Below are positions 1 to 8,867 of a stretch of 64,000 nt of DNA, piece after piece. The first letter of the stretch is position 1. Every line of letters begins with the position of its first letter. The stretch is from a bacterium (GTDB lineage Bacteria; Verrucomicrobiota; Kiritimatiellia; CAIKKV01; CAITUY01): positions 62,001-126,000 of the forward strand of contig JBAXWB010000006.1 in NCBI GenBank assembly GCA_037128595.1. Direction: 5' to 3'. The notes beneath the pieces are model-generated. The model was not told the origin of the DNA, searched no databases, and was given only the letters and a program-made list of their open reading frames with translations. Position numbers and translations under genes: made by a program.

Positions 1-183
1 CACAATAGCAACTGTAAAGCGCATATCTAATGATTCAAGAAGTCGGAGCCGCTGAAGTTCAAAGGCAAGCGGGGCAGTTGACTTGTGCCGGAGCAGGAAT
101 TCCGGCATGGAGGTTGCGAACCGCTTTACAACATCATCGAACTGCTCATAAGAGAAGACTGTATTATTCTGTAAAGCAGTCAT
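1..183 (-). CDS. Second dynamin-like GTPase, N-terminal fragment (runs off the window)
   Basis: Sixty-one codons are visible, starting at an ATG that overlaps the TAA of the upstream 85-residue gene (TAATG). The fragment ends in MRFTVAIV, which matches the beta-strand entering a P-loop, as in FRIVVVGEVKKGKSS of the dynamin-like GTPase two genes upstream. A helical N-terminal stretch before the first G-domain strand is also shared. From this I infer a second bacterial dynamin-like GTPase; tandem dynamin pairs are known in bacteria. The P-loop itself is outside the window, so the call rests on this short similarity and on context. Confidence 0.55.
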   Translation of the reverse strand, partial: MTALQNNTVFSYEQFDDVVKRFATSMPEFLLRHKSTAPLAFELQRLRLLESLDMRFTVAIV

Positions 184-440
184 TAGTCTGCTTCTTCCGC
201 CGCTACGCAAATTCGAACCGTTTCCAGAATTTGATCTCCTGATTCGATATGTGTGTAGTCGCCGCGAACCACCATAATACCGAAGATTTTCAGCTCTTTT
301 TCTAGCGTTACTACATTTCCATTGCCGTAAAACGAAAGATAATCCTCTTCACACATAACAAACCGCCGTGGCTTTACACCCCGGTGCTTTCTTTTGAAAG
401 TTTTCAGAATATCATGTATTCGATTTCGAAAATCATTCAC
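183..440 (-). CDS. Small hypothetical protein between dynamin-like genes
   Basis: An 85-residue protein whose ATG overlaps the stop of the zinc-ribbon gene (ATGA) and whose TAA overlaps the next ATG. It is therefore translationally coupled inside the dynamin/peptidase operon. The N-terminal third is basic (KTFKRKHRGVKPRR) and the rest alternates short beta-like segments with acidic residues. I recognise no family. Its fixed place between two GTPase genes suggests an accessory role for that system, which is inference only. Confidence 0.6.
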   Translation of the reverse strand: MNDFRNRIHDILKTFKRKHRGVKPRRFVMCEEDYLSFYGNGNVVTLEKELKIFGIMVVRGDYTHIESGDQILETVRICVAAEEAD

Positions 441-658
441 GAGAAAGCCTCACCTCTTTTGTGCTCGGACAGTATATCGCTGACATATTTACAGGTCAGA
501 CATTCCATTTTAAATGTTGCCGGCCGTAAAATATCCCTTGTTTGGCCTCCAATCGCGGGGATTTCTTCATCATTATTCTTCCAGACTATCACGGCAGTTT
601 CTGTACTGCCGCATTTAGGGCATTGATCCCCGACCTTTCGCCACTCTTTATTACACAT
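437..658 (-). CDS. Small zinc-ribbon protein
   Basis: A 73-residue protein with two Cys pairs, CPKCG near residue 14 and CLTC near residue 54, forming a four-cysteine zinc-ribbon pattern. A further Cys lies at position 2. Its ATG overlaps the end of the dynamin-like gene by 8 bases and its TGA overlaps the next start, so it is part of the same operon. Zinc ribbons of this size often mediate protein or nucleic-acid contacts. The specific function is unknown. Confidence 0.65.
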   Translation of the reverse strand: MCNKEWRKVGDQCPKCGSTETAVIVWKNNDEEIPAIGGQTRDILRPATFKMECLTCKYVSDILSEHKRGEAFS

Positions 659-2555
659 GCGGCAACTCCGTCTGTTCAGAGGTTAGTCTCGCAAGATTTC
701 GAAGAACGATATCTGCTTGCTCCAACATTCGGCGCAAGCCATCTGCCTTTTGTTTAGCCTCATCACGGGATCTTTGCCGCTGCTCAGAAATGGACTCCAT
801 TTTGCCTGCAATTTCCTGTTCGACTTCCGCGGTGGCCTTGCGGAGTGCGTCGCGAACACCTTTTTCGTACTCTGCGGCAATGTTCTCAAACTGACGGATA
901 GACTGTGACTGTGCACGGCGTACAGTATCGGATAACACCTTCTCGAGTTGGGCAAGTGCTTCCACTTGCCGACGGGTCTTCAAACCGTCGCTGGCCTTCC
1001 ACCCACCCACGGCCGCACCTACAAGAGCTGCAATCCCGGCGGCGGCGGCCAGTGGCGGAAACACCAGGCCGAGTATGCTGACCCCGATATTTGCCATCAT
1101 TGCACCTGCCATTCCGCCATATAGTGAATTTCGCGCTTCCTCAAATCCGCTGAACTGCATATTCAGACTGTCTATGTGCATCCGCGTACCTCCAGAAATC
1201 GGAGTATGAATCTGCACGGGAAGGCTCTTGCCGAGAGCGGACGAGAAGTCATTGACAATAACGAACATCTGATCGTTGTAGTGACCTTGTACATCCAGCA
1301 CGATCTGTGAGCACTTATCAACGCAAGAAGCCAAAACCGAATCCGCTTGCTCGTTCATCTGCTGCGGGTCAAAACTCACCCCTCTCAGGGGACTCACGAT
1401 TTCAGAAACAAGCGGACTGAACGGGGAAGGATCTAATTGTTCCTGCAGATTTTCGCGTGTCTTGCGTTTGAGTTCCGCTACCTTGTCTTGAAAAGTCGTC
1501 ACGGCGTTTTGGAAATCGCTATTTTTCCACTGTCCATACTTAGTCTTCGTCTCGATGAAGGTTCTTTCGAGATTATCCAACCCTTCTTTAGTCTCGGTTG
1601 CGGCAATTTGTACACTGTCAGTGAGTTTGCGGTGTATGCCAGCAGCCTCGACCGAAAGGGCCGAGAGTAGCCGCCGCCCTAATTGGTCTTCTTTTTTTGC
1701 AAGTAGTTTATTGTACAAGAAATAGATGAGTGCCGAATATCCGCTACGATCCAGATGTTTTGATGAATGGTTCGCATCAGCAGCGAATTTGAGTTTCGCG
1801 CTGACAGGGAAATAGATGAGTTTTTCTGTCGGCACATTCAATTTGTCAGATATGATCTGCAGATTACGTTCCCGCCACTTCTTCCATTGAGTTTCCTCGA
1901 CAAGGTCAATCTTCGTTTGCACGAAGAAAATGAGCGGGTTCTTCTTTCGAAGATCAAGCAGCATGTCCACTTCAGCTTGACTAATGACCGCTTCGACGGA
2001 ATCCAGAACAAAGAATACAGCGTCGGCGTTAGGAATGTACCGCCATGTGATGTCACGGTGTTTCCTGAATAGGCCGCCAAGACCCGGGGTATCGATGATG
2101 GCAACCCCGTCCTTGAGTAATGGATGAGGCAACTGCATTCCGATAAAATCAACACACTTTGTGTTGTTTGGGTTACCCGCTTCTGTACCGAAGTCAGGAA
2201 GTTGCGCTTCAGTAATTTCAATTGGCGGAGGTGTGGTCTTGGCACTTTCTATATCAGCGGCCGATGGAAACACCTTTATTTTTTTCGGTGTGCCATACAT
2301 TAATTTGTATACAGTTGAGGTAGCAACATCGCTCGCTGTTGGCAAAAGCCCGGGCTCACTGAGCAGAGCGTTGATAAATGATGACTTACCCTTTTTCACC
2401 TCGCCGACAACCACGATACGGAAGAGTCCTAATCTATATTGGGCAATTTGCGCCTGAACATGTTCAATTGCAGCCGTATCCTTCACATCTCCGGCAAGAC
2501 CGATAAACTTTGTAGCGACATCCAGAACTTGGTCTTTCGTAATGAGATTTGCCAT
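651..2555 (-). CDS. Dynamin-like GTPase
   Basis: A large GTPase of 634 residues. The G1 P-loop GEVKKGKSS is at residues 51-59, the G3 motif DTPG follows the strand GVAII near residue 155, and the G4 motif TKID follows IFFVQ near residue 215. The C-terminal half is helical and contains a Gly/Ala-rich hydrophobic stretch around GMAGAMMANIGVSILGLVF, resembling the membrane-inserting paddle of bacterial dynamin-like proteins, then a coiled coil. I chose the ATG at 2555 because AAGGAG lies seven bases upstream; a TTG at 2570 is the alternative. Bacterial dynamins remodel membranes, and some act in stress or phage defence. Membrane action here is inferred. Confidence 0.88.
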   Translation of the reverse strand: MANLITKDQVLDVATKFIGLAGDVKDTAAIEHVQAQIAQYRLGLFRIVVVGEVKKGKSSFINALLSEPGLLPTASDVATSTVYKLMYGTPKKIKVFPSAADIESAKTTPPPIEITEAQLPDFGTEAGNPNNTKCVDFIGMQLPHPLLKDGVAIIDTPGLGGLFRKHRDITWRYIPNADAVFFVLDSVEAVISQAEVDMLLDLRKKNPLIFFVQTKIDLVEETQWKKWRERNLQIISDKLNVPTEKLIYFPVSAKLKFAADANHSSKHLDRSGYSALIYFLYNKLLAKKEDQLGRRLLSALSVEAAGIHRKLTDSVQIAATETKEGLDNLERTFIETKTKYGQWKNSDFQNAVTTFQDKVAELKRKTRENLQEQLDPSPFSPLVSEIVSPLRGVSFDPQQMNEQADSVLASCVDKCSQIVLDVQGHYNDQMFVIVNDFSSALGKSLPVQIHTPISGGTRMHIDSLNMQFSGFEEARNSLYGGMAGAMMANIGVSILGLVFPPLAAAAGIAALVGAAVGGWKASDGLKTRRQVEALAQLEKVLSDTVRRAQSQSIRQFENIAAEYEKGVRDALRKATAEVEQEIAGKMESISEQRQRSRDEAKQKADGLRRMLEQADIVLRNLARLTSEQTELPHV

Positions 2556-2566
2556 TATTTTCTCCT

Positions 2567-3685
2567 TCAAATGATTCGAAATAGTGTGTCTGTTGCTGAC
2601 TCATTAAGTGATGCCATTCGACTTTTGGGTAAATTTTCGATGAAAGCCCGGACAGCGGCATCTGTTAGTAAAGAGGTTGTTTCCCCAGGCCCCACCTGAG
2701 TACTATCAGCAAGACGCTCCTGTAGATGTGACCTGAAGTCATCGTAAACACCGCCAAAATACGACGAGATGGCTGGGAATACACCTGTTGCTTCGTCAAA
2801 ACCATGCCCTGCGGCAAAGCTCATGTCAGATGGCGCATTGTCAGTCGCAACATAAAAGAATCCGGAGTCTTGCCACGCATCCTTGAACTGTTCTAAATCA
2901 TACGCTTTACCGGCCCCACCTGTGGTATCTCCAGAATCATTGATGATAACCTGCGGGTGATTTGGATCTGTTGCGTCAACACCTGTTACCCAGATCGCAT
3001 GATCAGCAGATTGGTGAAAGAAGTCTTTAAGTGGTGACGCGTCATGCCAGAGCTCATCAGAATCAACACCTACAATGACTTTGTGCCCTTGAGCCAATTC
3101 GGCCATTAAATCCTGTATGGACGCCCCCATTTCCGAATGACAAGGGATGCCATGAAGCTGGAGTAAATCCCCCACATCTGAAGGGGCCATACCACGGTCC
3201 GTAAGCCAGCCATTGGACGTTGCTTCATAAACAAGAGCGGCTTCAGACACATCGTTGCCCGTATATTCCTCAATTATGCCTCTCTGGGCTTGCACTGCAC
3301 ATGTGAAGGGCGTCGTCTGGGGCTGCCAATAATACGCATCGGTATCGGGTGAACCAACAATCCCGGCAGTTGCATCCGGAGAATCATGGGCACTCCAAGG
3401 CATATGCACATCATTGATCTTAAAATCAAAACTATCGAGCACATCGCCCATATTTACATCCCGCGAACTCCCAAATGATTGCATATGATAACCACCTGGA
3501 ATGGCGAGGTTAGGAGCGATTGTGGCTATTCTGTTCCCGCCTTCGAAAATCCCCCCTCCCGGCCCGAACTGACTTGGAACAAAATCCATGGATGCACCAT
3601 AGGAACTTTGCTCCATGTTAACTTGCCCCTCATCAGGAATGTCATTCTGTATATCCAATGCAGTATCAAATATGTCGTCACTCAT
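2567..3685 (-). CDS. C39-like papain-fold cysteine peptidase
   Basis: Predicted 372-residue protein. The first 115 residues are low-complexity, acidic and Gly/Asn-rich. A C39-like domain follows, with oxyanion Gln near residue 123, nucleophile Cys129 (TPFTCAVQ), His229 (SADHAIWVTG) and Asn249/Asp250 (VIINDSG). Such domains cleave peptides, classically double-glycine leaders, but no ABC transporter is attached here. I chose the ATG at 3685 because GGAGG is five bases upstream; the reading frame stays open further 5' without support. It is the first gene of the dynamin operon. Processing of an operon partner or an effector role are both possible; neither is shown. Confidence 0.8.
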   Translation of the reverse strand: MSDDIFDTALDIQNDIPDEGQVNMEQSSYGASMDFVPSQFGPGGGIFEGGNRIATIAPNLAIPGGYHMQSFGSSRDVNMGDVLDSFDFKINDVHMPWSAHDSPDATAGIVGSPDTDAYYWQPQTTPFTCAVQAQRGIIEEYTGNDVSEAALVYEATSNGWLTDRGMAPSDVGDLLQLHGIPCHSEMGASIQDLMAELAQGHKVIVGVDSDELWHDASPLKDFFHQSADHAIWVTGVDATDPNHPQVIINDSGDTTGGAGKAYDLEQFKDAWQDSGFFYVATDNAPSDMSFAAGHGFDEATGVFPAISSYFGGVYDDFRSHLQERLADSTQVGPGETTSLLTDAAVRAFIENLPKSRMASLNESATDTLFRII

Positions 3686-4145
3686 TTCTACCTCCATCCC
3701 GGGTTTCAATACAAAAAAGAAGGCGCGAACTCCAAGTTCATGCCGTCCTGAAGGCCCGCCAAGGCCCGTGAAACGAACATGCACAAGAAGCCGCGCCCCA
3801 CACGGGACGCGACTCTCGGCAGTGTTGTTCATTTCACGTAAAAAACTTGGCGGTTTTCAGGACAACATCAACTGCACAGAATCGCAGAAATTAAATTGTA
3901 AGAGAATTTACGTTATATCGATCATTCCTCCATTAGCGGCATTAGCGCCGCTTTTGCCTGCAACTATACGCCGTCTTATTGAGCGCGCAACCTGAAACAT
4001 TCAAATATTTACCGGCATCCTCGCATAACCGAACGGTCAAAACGTGTCCGTGCGGTTAATACTTCCAAGTAAAGGGTTATAACTCTTGTGGAGCGTTTAC
4101 GCTTCATCTTTTTCCCATGAGTTACCCCACCACAGAAAGGATCCG
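3686..4145. other. Divergent intergenic region with a short hairpin
   Basis: This gap separates the minus-strand peptidase operon from the plus-strand DUF3150 gene and should hold promoters for both. A hairpin AGCGGC-ATTAGC-GCCGCT followed by TTT lies at 3935-3955. GGTTATAACTC at 4076-4086 resembles GGTTATAACC upstream of the DUF1257 gene near 22870, hinting at a shared promoter-proximal sequence. No gene with a credible start was seen. Confidence 0.4.
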
Positions 4146-5147
4146 ATGAGCAACCAACTATTAGACGTACTGACCCGCGAAGGAGTTTTGATTAACGTCA
4201 GCATCCGTTACTGGCGCGCAGCCAAAAAGCTCCGTGCTGAAGACCTCGGCCTCGATGCCGCCAACGTCACCGACCTAATCAGCCTGGGCCACAAGAAACT
4301 ACTGCCGAGGCAGGCCCTTCAGCGTTTCTCCCTGATAGAGTCGAGGGCCCACGCCCTGGTTGAAGCCGCCACCTTCCCGTTCCTGAACGGCCTGGGCCAC
4401 TTCCTGCCCAACCAGAAGCTTAGCGAAACCACCCAAGCACTCAGAAGGCTCGAGCAGGAGTTCGATGCAGCGAGACAGGACTTCATGTCCGAATACGCTG
4501 ATCTACGCGTAGAGGCCGCCCGGGAGTGGTACGAGGCCGCCCGGAAGCTCGTCCAGGATCCTGACCGGCTGGTAGCGACCATTGAGGACGCGTTCCCCCA
4601 GCCCTCCAGGATGGACCGATATTTCGGCTTCACCACGGATCTGTTCCAGATCGCACTACCAAAACGGCTGGAGACCCAGTTGGTGGATATGGCGGAGCAT
4701 CAGGGCATAATCAGCGCCCGTCAGGCGGCCGCCTCGGAATCGAAACGTAAGATCACGGCCGGCGTTGATCGGTTTGTCCAGGACTGCGTCGCCAGTCTGA
4801 GGGAGCAAACCGCGCAGTTGTGCCAGGAGATGCTCCAGAGCATGCGTGACGGGAAGGCGGGCGTACACCAGAAGACGCTGAACCGCTTGAAGGGGTTCAT
4901 TGACCAGTTCCGGCAGTTGAACTTCGCCGGTGACCAGGAACTGGATGCGCAACTGGAGAAGGTCCGGAGTCAGTTCCTCGGCAGCACTGCTGAACATTAC
5001 CGGGATGACGCCACCGCCCGGACCCGTATGACGGAGGGGATCCAGCGGCTGGCGGAGACTGCGCGTGTTATGGCGCGGCAGGATACCCGCGAAGTCGTTG
5101 AGCGATTTGGCCAGTTGGGCGTAAGGCGTTTCAACCTGGCAGCATAA
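4146..5147 (+). CDS. DUF3150-family protein
   Basis: Predicted 333 residues, mostly alpha-helical and charged, matching the DUF3150 pattern as I remember it (N-terminal VLINVSIRYWRAAKKL, then long helices). Function is unknown. Homologues often sit beside MoxR/CobS-like AAA ATPases and VWA proteins in phage-like or island contexts; no such partner is adjacent here. I chose the ATG at 4146, eight bases after GAAAGG. The open frame begins earlier at 4086 without a ribosome-binding site. The gene stands alone, and its nearest AAA partner by type would be the Ycf46-like ATPase 23 kb away. Confidence 0.7.
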   Translation: MSNQLLDVLTREGVLINVSIRYWRAAKKLRAEDLGLDAANVTDLISLGHKKLLPRQALQRFSLIESRAHALVEAATFPFLNGLGHFLPNQKLSETTQALRRLEQEFDAARQDFMSEYADLRVEAAREWYEAARKLVQDPDRLVATIEDAFPQPSRMDRYFGFTTDLFQIALPKRLETQLVDMAEHQGIISARQAAASESKRKITAGVDRFVQDCVASLREQTAQLCQEMLQSMRDGKAGVHQKTLNRLKGFIDQFRQLNFAGDQELDAQLEKVRSQFLGSTAEHYRDDATARTRMTEGIQRLAETARVMARQDTREVVERFGQLGVRRFNLAA

Positions 5148-5258
5148 TGTCCCGCGAAGAACCTGGCCTCGTATCGTTCCTGCTTAGGCGGGGCGGTACG
5201 GGGCCATCTTTTACGAAGAACAAAAAGAGGGCATTTCTTTAGCTAATGAAGACCATTT

Positions 5259-5798
5259 CTACCAGATCCACAAACGCCCTACCAGTTGGTCGCGCCCCAC
5301 GGCCCCGAACGTACGGCTGTCGGCACTGATGGGACGGTTGTCGCCTAATACAAAATACGCATTGTCGGACACCCTGAATGCATTCGTGCCAAGCGACTTC
5401 CCTTCAGTGGTCATCCCCTTTGGCAGATAGGGTTCCACTCGCACCTTGCCATTCACAATGACATGCCCATCCTTAATCTGGACCACATCCCCTGGAGAGG
5501 CGATGATCCGCTTCACGGAAAAGTCCCCCGAGCCAGGCATGTTGATCTCGACAATTTCGTCCGGCTGCGGGTCACGGAAGCGGTAGACCATCCTATTGAT
5601 CAAATGGCGTTCGCCATCATGAAGCGCGGGCAGCATGCTGGTGCCTTCAACTTCCCCAATCATAATGACATATCGTACGAGAAGGAAATAGCTGAGGACA
5701 GAACCAAACAGCATTGAGGCAAGAATAAGCGTCCTTTTCTCTCGAGGCACCGCCCTGTAGTCAAACAGGCGGCGTGTTCTGCCATTATTTTTAAACAT
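5259..5798 (-). CDS. lepB: Signal peptidase I
   Basis: A 179-residue membrane-anchored serine protease (family S26A) that removes signal peptides from exported proteins. One N-terminal transmembrane helix spans roughly residues 22-48. The nucleophile is Ser54 in EGTSMLPAL and the general base is Lys96 in SVKRIIASPGD. The late boxes GDNRPISADSR and FGAVGRDQLVGR are present. The ATG at 5798 has GGAGG five bases upstream and gives a normal short cytoplasmic N-terminus; an upstream ATG at 5861 has no such site. It is probably one of several paralogues in the genome, since it sits among accessory genes. Confidence 0.92.
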   Translation of the reverse strand: MFKNNGRTRRLFDYRAVPREKRTLILASMLFGSVLSYFLLVRYVIMIGEVEGTSMLPALHDGERHLINRMVYRFRDPQPDEIVEINMPGSGDFSVKRIIASPGDVVQIKDGHVIVNGKVRVEPYLPKGMTTEGKSLGTNAFRVSDNAYFVLGDNRPISADSRTFGAVGRDQLVGRLWIW

Positions 5799-5942
5799 CC
5801 GCCCTCCAACCTGTGCAGCATTGAGGCGCGAGCGGCTCAGCAGTTCGAGAAATGGCGCCAAAACCCAATCACTTAACCATCAATACTGCATCCCTGTTCA
5901 GTTTGAATGTATTCCTCGCGGCTGAGTCGAACAAGCGAATAT

Positions 5943-6440
5943 TCATGTCAGCCGCTTGATAAGGGAGCTCTTCGTGGGACATAGGGCGACAAGAGTATCC
6001 TGATCAGCCAGCTCAAAGTCCGCAAAATCAAATCCAGGGGCCACCGTACATCCCATGAGGGTGTATTGCCGGGGATTATCCACTGTTGCAGCAAACCAAT
6101 CCCCTCTCGTTATGACCTGTTGAGGCTGTTGCCTCCGGTGACCCTCAACGCCTAGATGAACCGCCTGATAGCACCCCTGTGGGTCAATGACATGCAAAGT
6201 CAACGGACTCCCCGCATAGAAATGCCAGATTTCATCGGAGGCAATACGGTGAAACCTGGAAACATCCTGACTGCGTAACAGGTAATAGATAGATGTCGAG
6301 AACGCTCTGGGACCGTTATAGCGGGCAGGCAGGGCTTTACCACCCACCCCTTCATCGGAACGATATACCTCACGATAAAAGCCGCCCTCGGGATGAGGGA
6401 TGAGCTGAAGACGTCGAATCCAATACCGTGCAGATTTCAT
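5943..6440 (-). CDS. Cupin-fold DUF985 protein
   Basis: A 165-residue protein matching the DUF985/Cupin_5 family. It has the N-terminal signature LIPHPEGGFYREVYRS, the middle segment STSIYYLL, and FHRIASDEIWHFYAGSPL, which carries the cupin His and Glu residues. The C-terminal segment has VAPGFDFADFELAD. Members are small beta-barrel proteins with suggested sugar- or nucleotide-related roles; the substrate is unknown. The ATG at 6440 overlaps the stop of the DUF4190 gene (ATGA), so the two are co-translated. Confidence 0.85.
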   Translation of the reverse strand: MKSARYWIRRLQLIPHPEGGFYREVYRSDEGVGGKALPARYNGPRAFSTSIYYLLRSQDVSRFHRIASDEIWHFYAGSPLTLHVIDPQGCYQAVHLGVEGHRRQQPQQVITRGDWFAATVDNPRQYTLMGCTVAPGFDFADFELADQDTLVALCPTKSSLIKRLT

Positions 6441-6907
6441 TGGGGCATACCAGCCATCAGCGCCTTGAAGATCGCCACTAAGAAAGCCAAGCCAATACCT
6501 GCAATGGCGCCAAAGATCAGGATCACGAAAACCGACAAGCTGAGGCCAATAATTCCCGTAACGAGCCCTGCCGTGGCAAGTCCCTGACCGTTGACACCTG
6601 GCTGGGCCTTGATACGCGTCACAGCCATTCTGGAGAACACTATGGCAAGAATACCCATGACGATGCCACCCAAGTACACACCGGGCACAATCGAAAGTAT
6701 CCCGAGCACCAGGCTGGCGATGGCGAATCCGCTCGTTTGGACCTCAGTTGTGACCGGTGCAGGAAGGGAAGACGGAAGGGCCGGAGGAATGTCACGCCCC
6801 ATACTGACCAAGATAGGCGCACCGCAACCCGGACATTCCCCAGTCCGGCCGGCATCAATAGGCTTTGCCTTAATGATTTCCCCGCACTTATCGCATTTCT
6901 GCGTCAT
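6437..6907 (-). CDS. Zinc-ribbon DUF4190-type membrane protein
   Basis: A 156-residue protein with an N-terminal zinc ribbon (CDKCGEII and CPGCG), a Pro/Ala linker, then a two-helix membrane domain typical of DUF4190: ASLVLGILSIVPGVYLGGIV, the link QPGVNGQGLATAGLVTGIIG, and a second long hydrophobic segment. The start is uncertain: ATG at 6907 begins just before the ribbon and ATG at 6925 is an alternative; neither has a strong ribosome-binding site. The function of DUF4190 proteins is unknown. The gene is coupled to the cupin gene downstream. Confidence 0.75.
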   Translation of the reverse strand: MTQKCDKCGEIIKAKPIDAGRTGECPGCGAPILVSMGRDIPPALPSSLPAPVTTEVQTSGFAIASLVLGILSIVPGVYLGGIVMGILAIVFSRMAVTRIKAQPGVNGQGLATAGLVTGIIGLSLSVFVILIFGAIAGIGLAFLVAIFKALMAGMPQ

Positions 6908-7014
6908 ATCATGTGCATCTTGCATACTGGTAGAGTGCCGAAACCGGGGCGAAAGTTCAAGCGCGTTACGGGGAGCGCGAGGTGAGCGTACGGTTTTGCT
7001 ATTGCCGCCTAAAA

Positions 7015-7048
7015 CAAAAAAGGCCGCCAACCTTTCGGCAGCGGCCTT
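7015..7048 (-). terminator. Rho-independent terminator of the HU gene
   Basis: Reading the minus strand, AAGGCCGC and GCGGCCTT form an 8-bp perfect stem with a 13-base loop, followed directly by a run of T. It lies 18 bases past the HU stop codon. Confidence 0.88.
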
Positions 7049-7065
7049 CTGAATCATGGTTCCGA

Positions 7066-7347
7066 TTAACCCAGGATCGCATCCTTGCAAGCCTTAGCAA
7101 CGCGGAACTTCACCACGCGCTTAGCCTTGATCTTGATCGTCTCGCCCGTCGCGGGATTACGACCCATGCGTGCCTTGCGGTTCACCAACACCAGCTTGCC
7201 CAAGCCGGGAAGCGTGAAGCTGTTCTTGGCATTCTTGTACGCCAAACCAACCAATGCCGCAATCACCTCTGCGGCCTGCTTCTTGGTGATTTCGGTCGCC
7301 TCTGCCACTGCGGTTACGATCTGCCCCTTCGTCATTGCTTTTGCCAT
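7066..7347 (-). CDS. HU/IHF-family nucleoid protein
   Basis: A 93-residue DNA-bending protein. It has the classic N-terminal helices (TKGQIVTAVAEATEITKKQA), the segment FTLPGLGKLVL, and the DNA-inserting arm RKARMGRNPATGETIKIKA, with the conserved RNP tip. It binds and bends DNA in the nucleoid. The ATG at 7347 follows AGGAG with a 7-base gap; the open frame reaches 7398 but lacks a start signal there. It is monocistronic with its own terminator. Confidence 0.95.
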   Translation of the reverse strand: MAKAMTKGQIVTAVAEATEITKKQAAEVIAALVGLAYKNAKNSFTLPGLGKLVLVNRKARMGRNPATGETIKIKAKRVVKFRVAKACKDAILG

Positions 7348-7483
7348 ACGATATCTCCTGTCGAGTTTATGGGGCAGACCGTTGTGGTACGCCCTCAATG
7401 CGTCACAATATCACATATATACGCAGGAATAGGCCACAGGAATAATGTAATGATCAGAATCTTTTTAACTGCCAGTGAGCTCC

Positions 7484-7508
7484 TCTATGATAGACTGAAT
7501 CAAACAGG
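7484..7508 (+). promoter_or_regulatory. Possible -10 box and ribosome-binding site of the 7517 gene
   Basis: TATGAT at 7486-7491 resembles a -10 hexamer, and AGGAGG at 7505-7510 is a strong ribosome-binding site six bases before the ATG. No good -35 hexamer is present at the expected distance, so the promoter call is weak. Confidence 0.35.
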
Positions 7509-7516
7509 AGGACGTC

Positions 7517-7987
7517 ATGACATCATCACATCCATGGAAACAGTCACTCGATCACCAGGCCAAAGCCTTGCAAGAATTGATGAAGCCCCACAGGCTGTCC
7601 GATGCTTCACTGGTCAAACTGGAGGAAACCACCGTGCTCGGCTGTTACACGATACGCCGCCTGATCAACGGGTTTCTCCTTCCTGAATCACATCGCAACC
7701 TACCCATTCCCATGAGCGCTTTCCCGAGACGCCCTCACAGTGTACCGCCCGGTGAGGAACCGCTTACGGTGTGCTATGTCATGGATGTGGGCCAATCAGT
7801 TCAGCATGACCCTCTGTTCCTATGCCATCAAGTGCTGCAGAACTGCATTTTCGAGCCCTGGCTGACCGCAGATCATCAGCTTAAGGGCATTTACGTGACC
7901 TCCGATCATCAGCGTAAAATCGCGCTCTACGGAGTCACTCTTAGCACCCTCCACGATCTGTTCCACCATCTGAGCACCAACGAATGA
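7517..7987 (+). CDS. Hypothetical protein
   Basis: A 156-residue soluble protein with strong AGGAGG six bases before the ATG, so expression is credible. The N-terminal 60 residues are helical (SLDHQAKALQELMKPH). The rest looks like a mixed alpha/beta domain ending in a His-rich helix (LHDLFHHLSTNE). I recognise no family. It precedes the DUF72 gene by 15 bases on the same strand and is probably co-transcribed with it. Confidence 0.7.
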   Translation: MTSSHPWKQSLDHQAKALQELMKPHRLSDASLVKLEETTVLGCYTIRRLINGFLLPESHRNLPIPMSAFPRRPHSVPPGEEPLTVCYVMDVGQSVQHDPLFLCHQVLQNCIFEPWLTADHQLKGIYVTSDHQRKIALYGVTLSTLHDLFHHLSTNE

Positions 7988-8002
7988 CCCTTAGAGGCCG
8001 GA

Positions 8003-8866
8003 ATGAGCGGTAATCTCCACCTCGGTACCTGTAGTTGGAAGTACGATTCCTGGCGCGGCCTGGTTTACTCCGGGGCCACCCACCCCAACTATCTGGCCGA
8101 GTACGCCCAAAAGTTCGACTGCGTTGAAATCGACCAATGGTTCTGGAGCCTGTTTGGGCCAGGCAAGGTCATATTGCCTCAGCCTAAAACAGTAGCCGAA
8201 TACGCCGCCGCTATTCCGCCTGGATTCCGGTTCGGGGTCAAAATGCCCAATTCACTCACATTGACCCACTACCGCCCAAAGGCCAAGGGCGACCCGCTGG
8301 TCACGAATCCCCACTTCCTGTCAGTGGACCTGCTCAAGGCCTTCCTGGATCAACTTGCGCCCCTGAAACCATACTTAGGACCGATGATGTTCCAGTTCGA
8401 GTACCTGAACCGGGATAAGATGCCCTCGCAGGTGGAATTCCAGGACCGACTGGGCGCATTTGTCAGCCAATTGCCGCAGGACTACTGCTGGTGTGTCGAG
8501 TCACGCAACCCCAACTACCTGAACGAGCGATACTTCAACTTCCTCCATGCCAACGGACTGGCCCACGTGTTTGAGCAGGGCTACTACATGCCTCCGGTTC
8601 CGGAGATCTACCAGCGCCACGCAGACCAGTTGAGCGAGACCACTGTAATCCGGCTACATGGCCCAGACCGGGGAGCGATTGAGGAACGTACGGGGAAAGA
8701 TTGGAACCGTATCGCCGAACCCCGGGATGCCGACCTCAACGCGCTGGCCGAGGTGGTTAAGGGTCTTCAGAAACGTAAACGTGACATCTGGGTGTTTGCC
8801 AACAACCACTTTGAGGGTTGCGCGCTACTGACCGTAGACCGGCTCAAGCAGCGGATTGATGAGTAA
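8003..8866 (+). CDS. DUF72 TIM-barrel-like protein
   Basis: Predicted 287 residues with the DUF72 signature: N-terminal LHLGTCSWKYDSWRGLVY, then YAQKFDCVEID, FRFGVKMP, LGPMMFQFE and WCVESRNPN. This segment layout matches the (beta/alpha)8-like DUF72 (YecE) family. The biochemical role is not established, though links to iron-sulfur or DNA repair have been proposed. It begins 15 bases after the upstream unknown gene and ends two bases before the convergent peptidase gene. Confidence 0.88.
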   Translation: MSGNLHLGTCSWKYDSWRGLVYSGATHPNYLAEYAQKFDCVEIDQWFWSLFGPGKVILPQPKTVAEYAAAIPPGFRFGVKMPNSLTLTHYRPKAKGDPLVTNPHFLSVDLLKAFLDQLAPLKPYLGPMMFQFEYLNRDKMPSQVEFQDRLGAFVSQLPQDYCWCVESRNPNYLNERYFNFLHANGLAHVFEQGYYMPPVPEIYQRHADQLSETTVIRLHGPDRGAIEERTGKDWNRIAEPRDADLNALAEVVKGLQKRKRDIWVFANNHFEGCALLTVDRLKQRIDE

Positions 8867-8867
8867 G

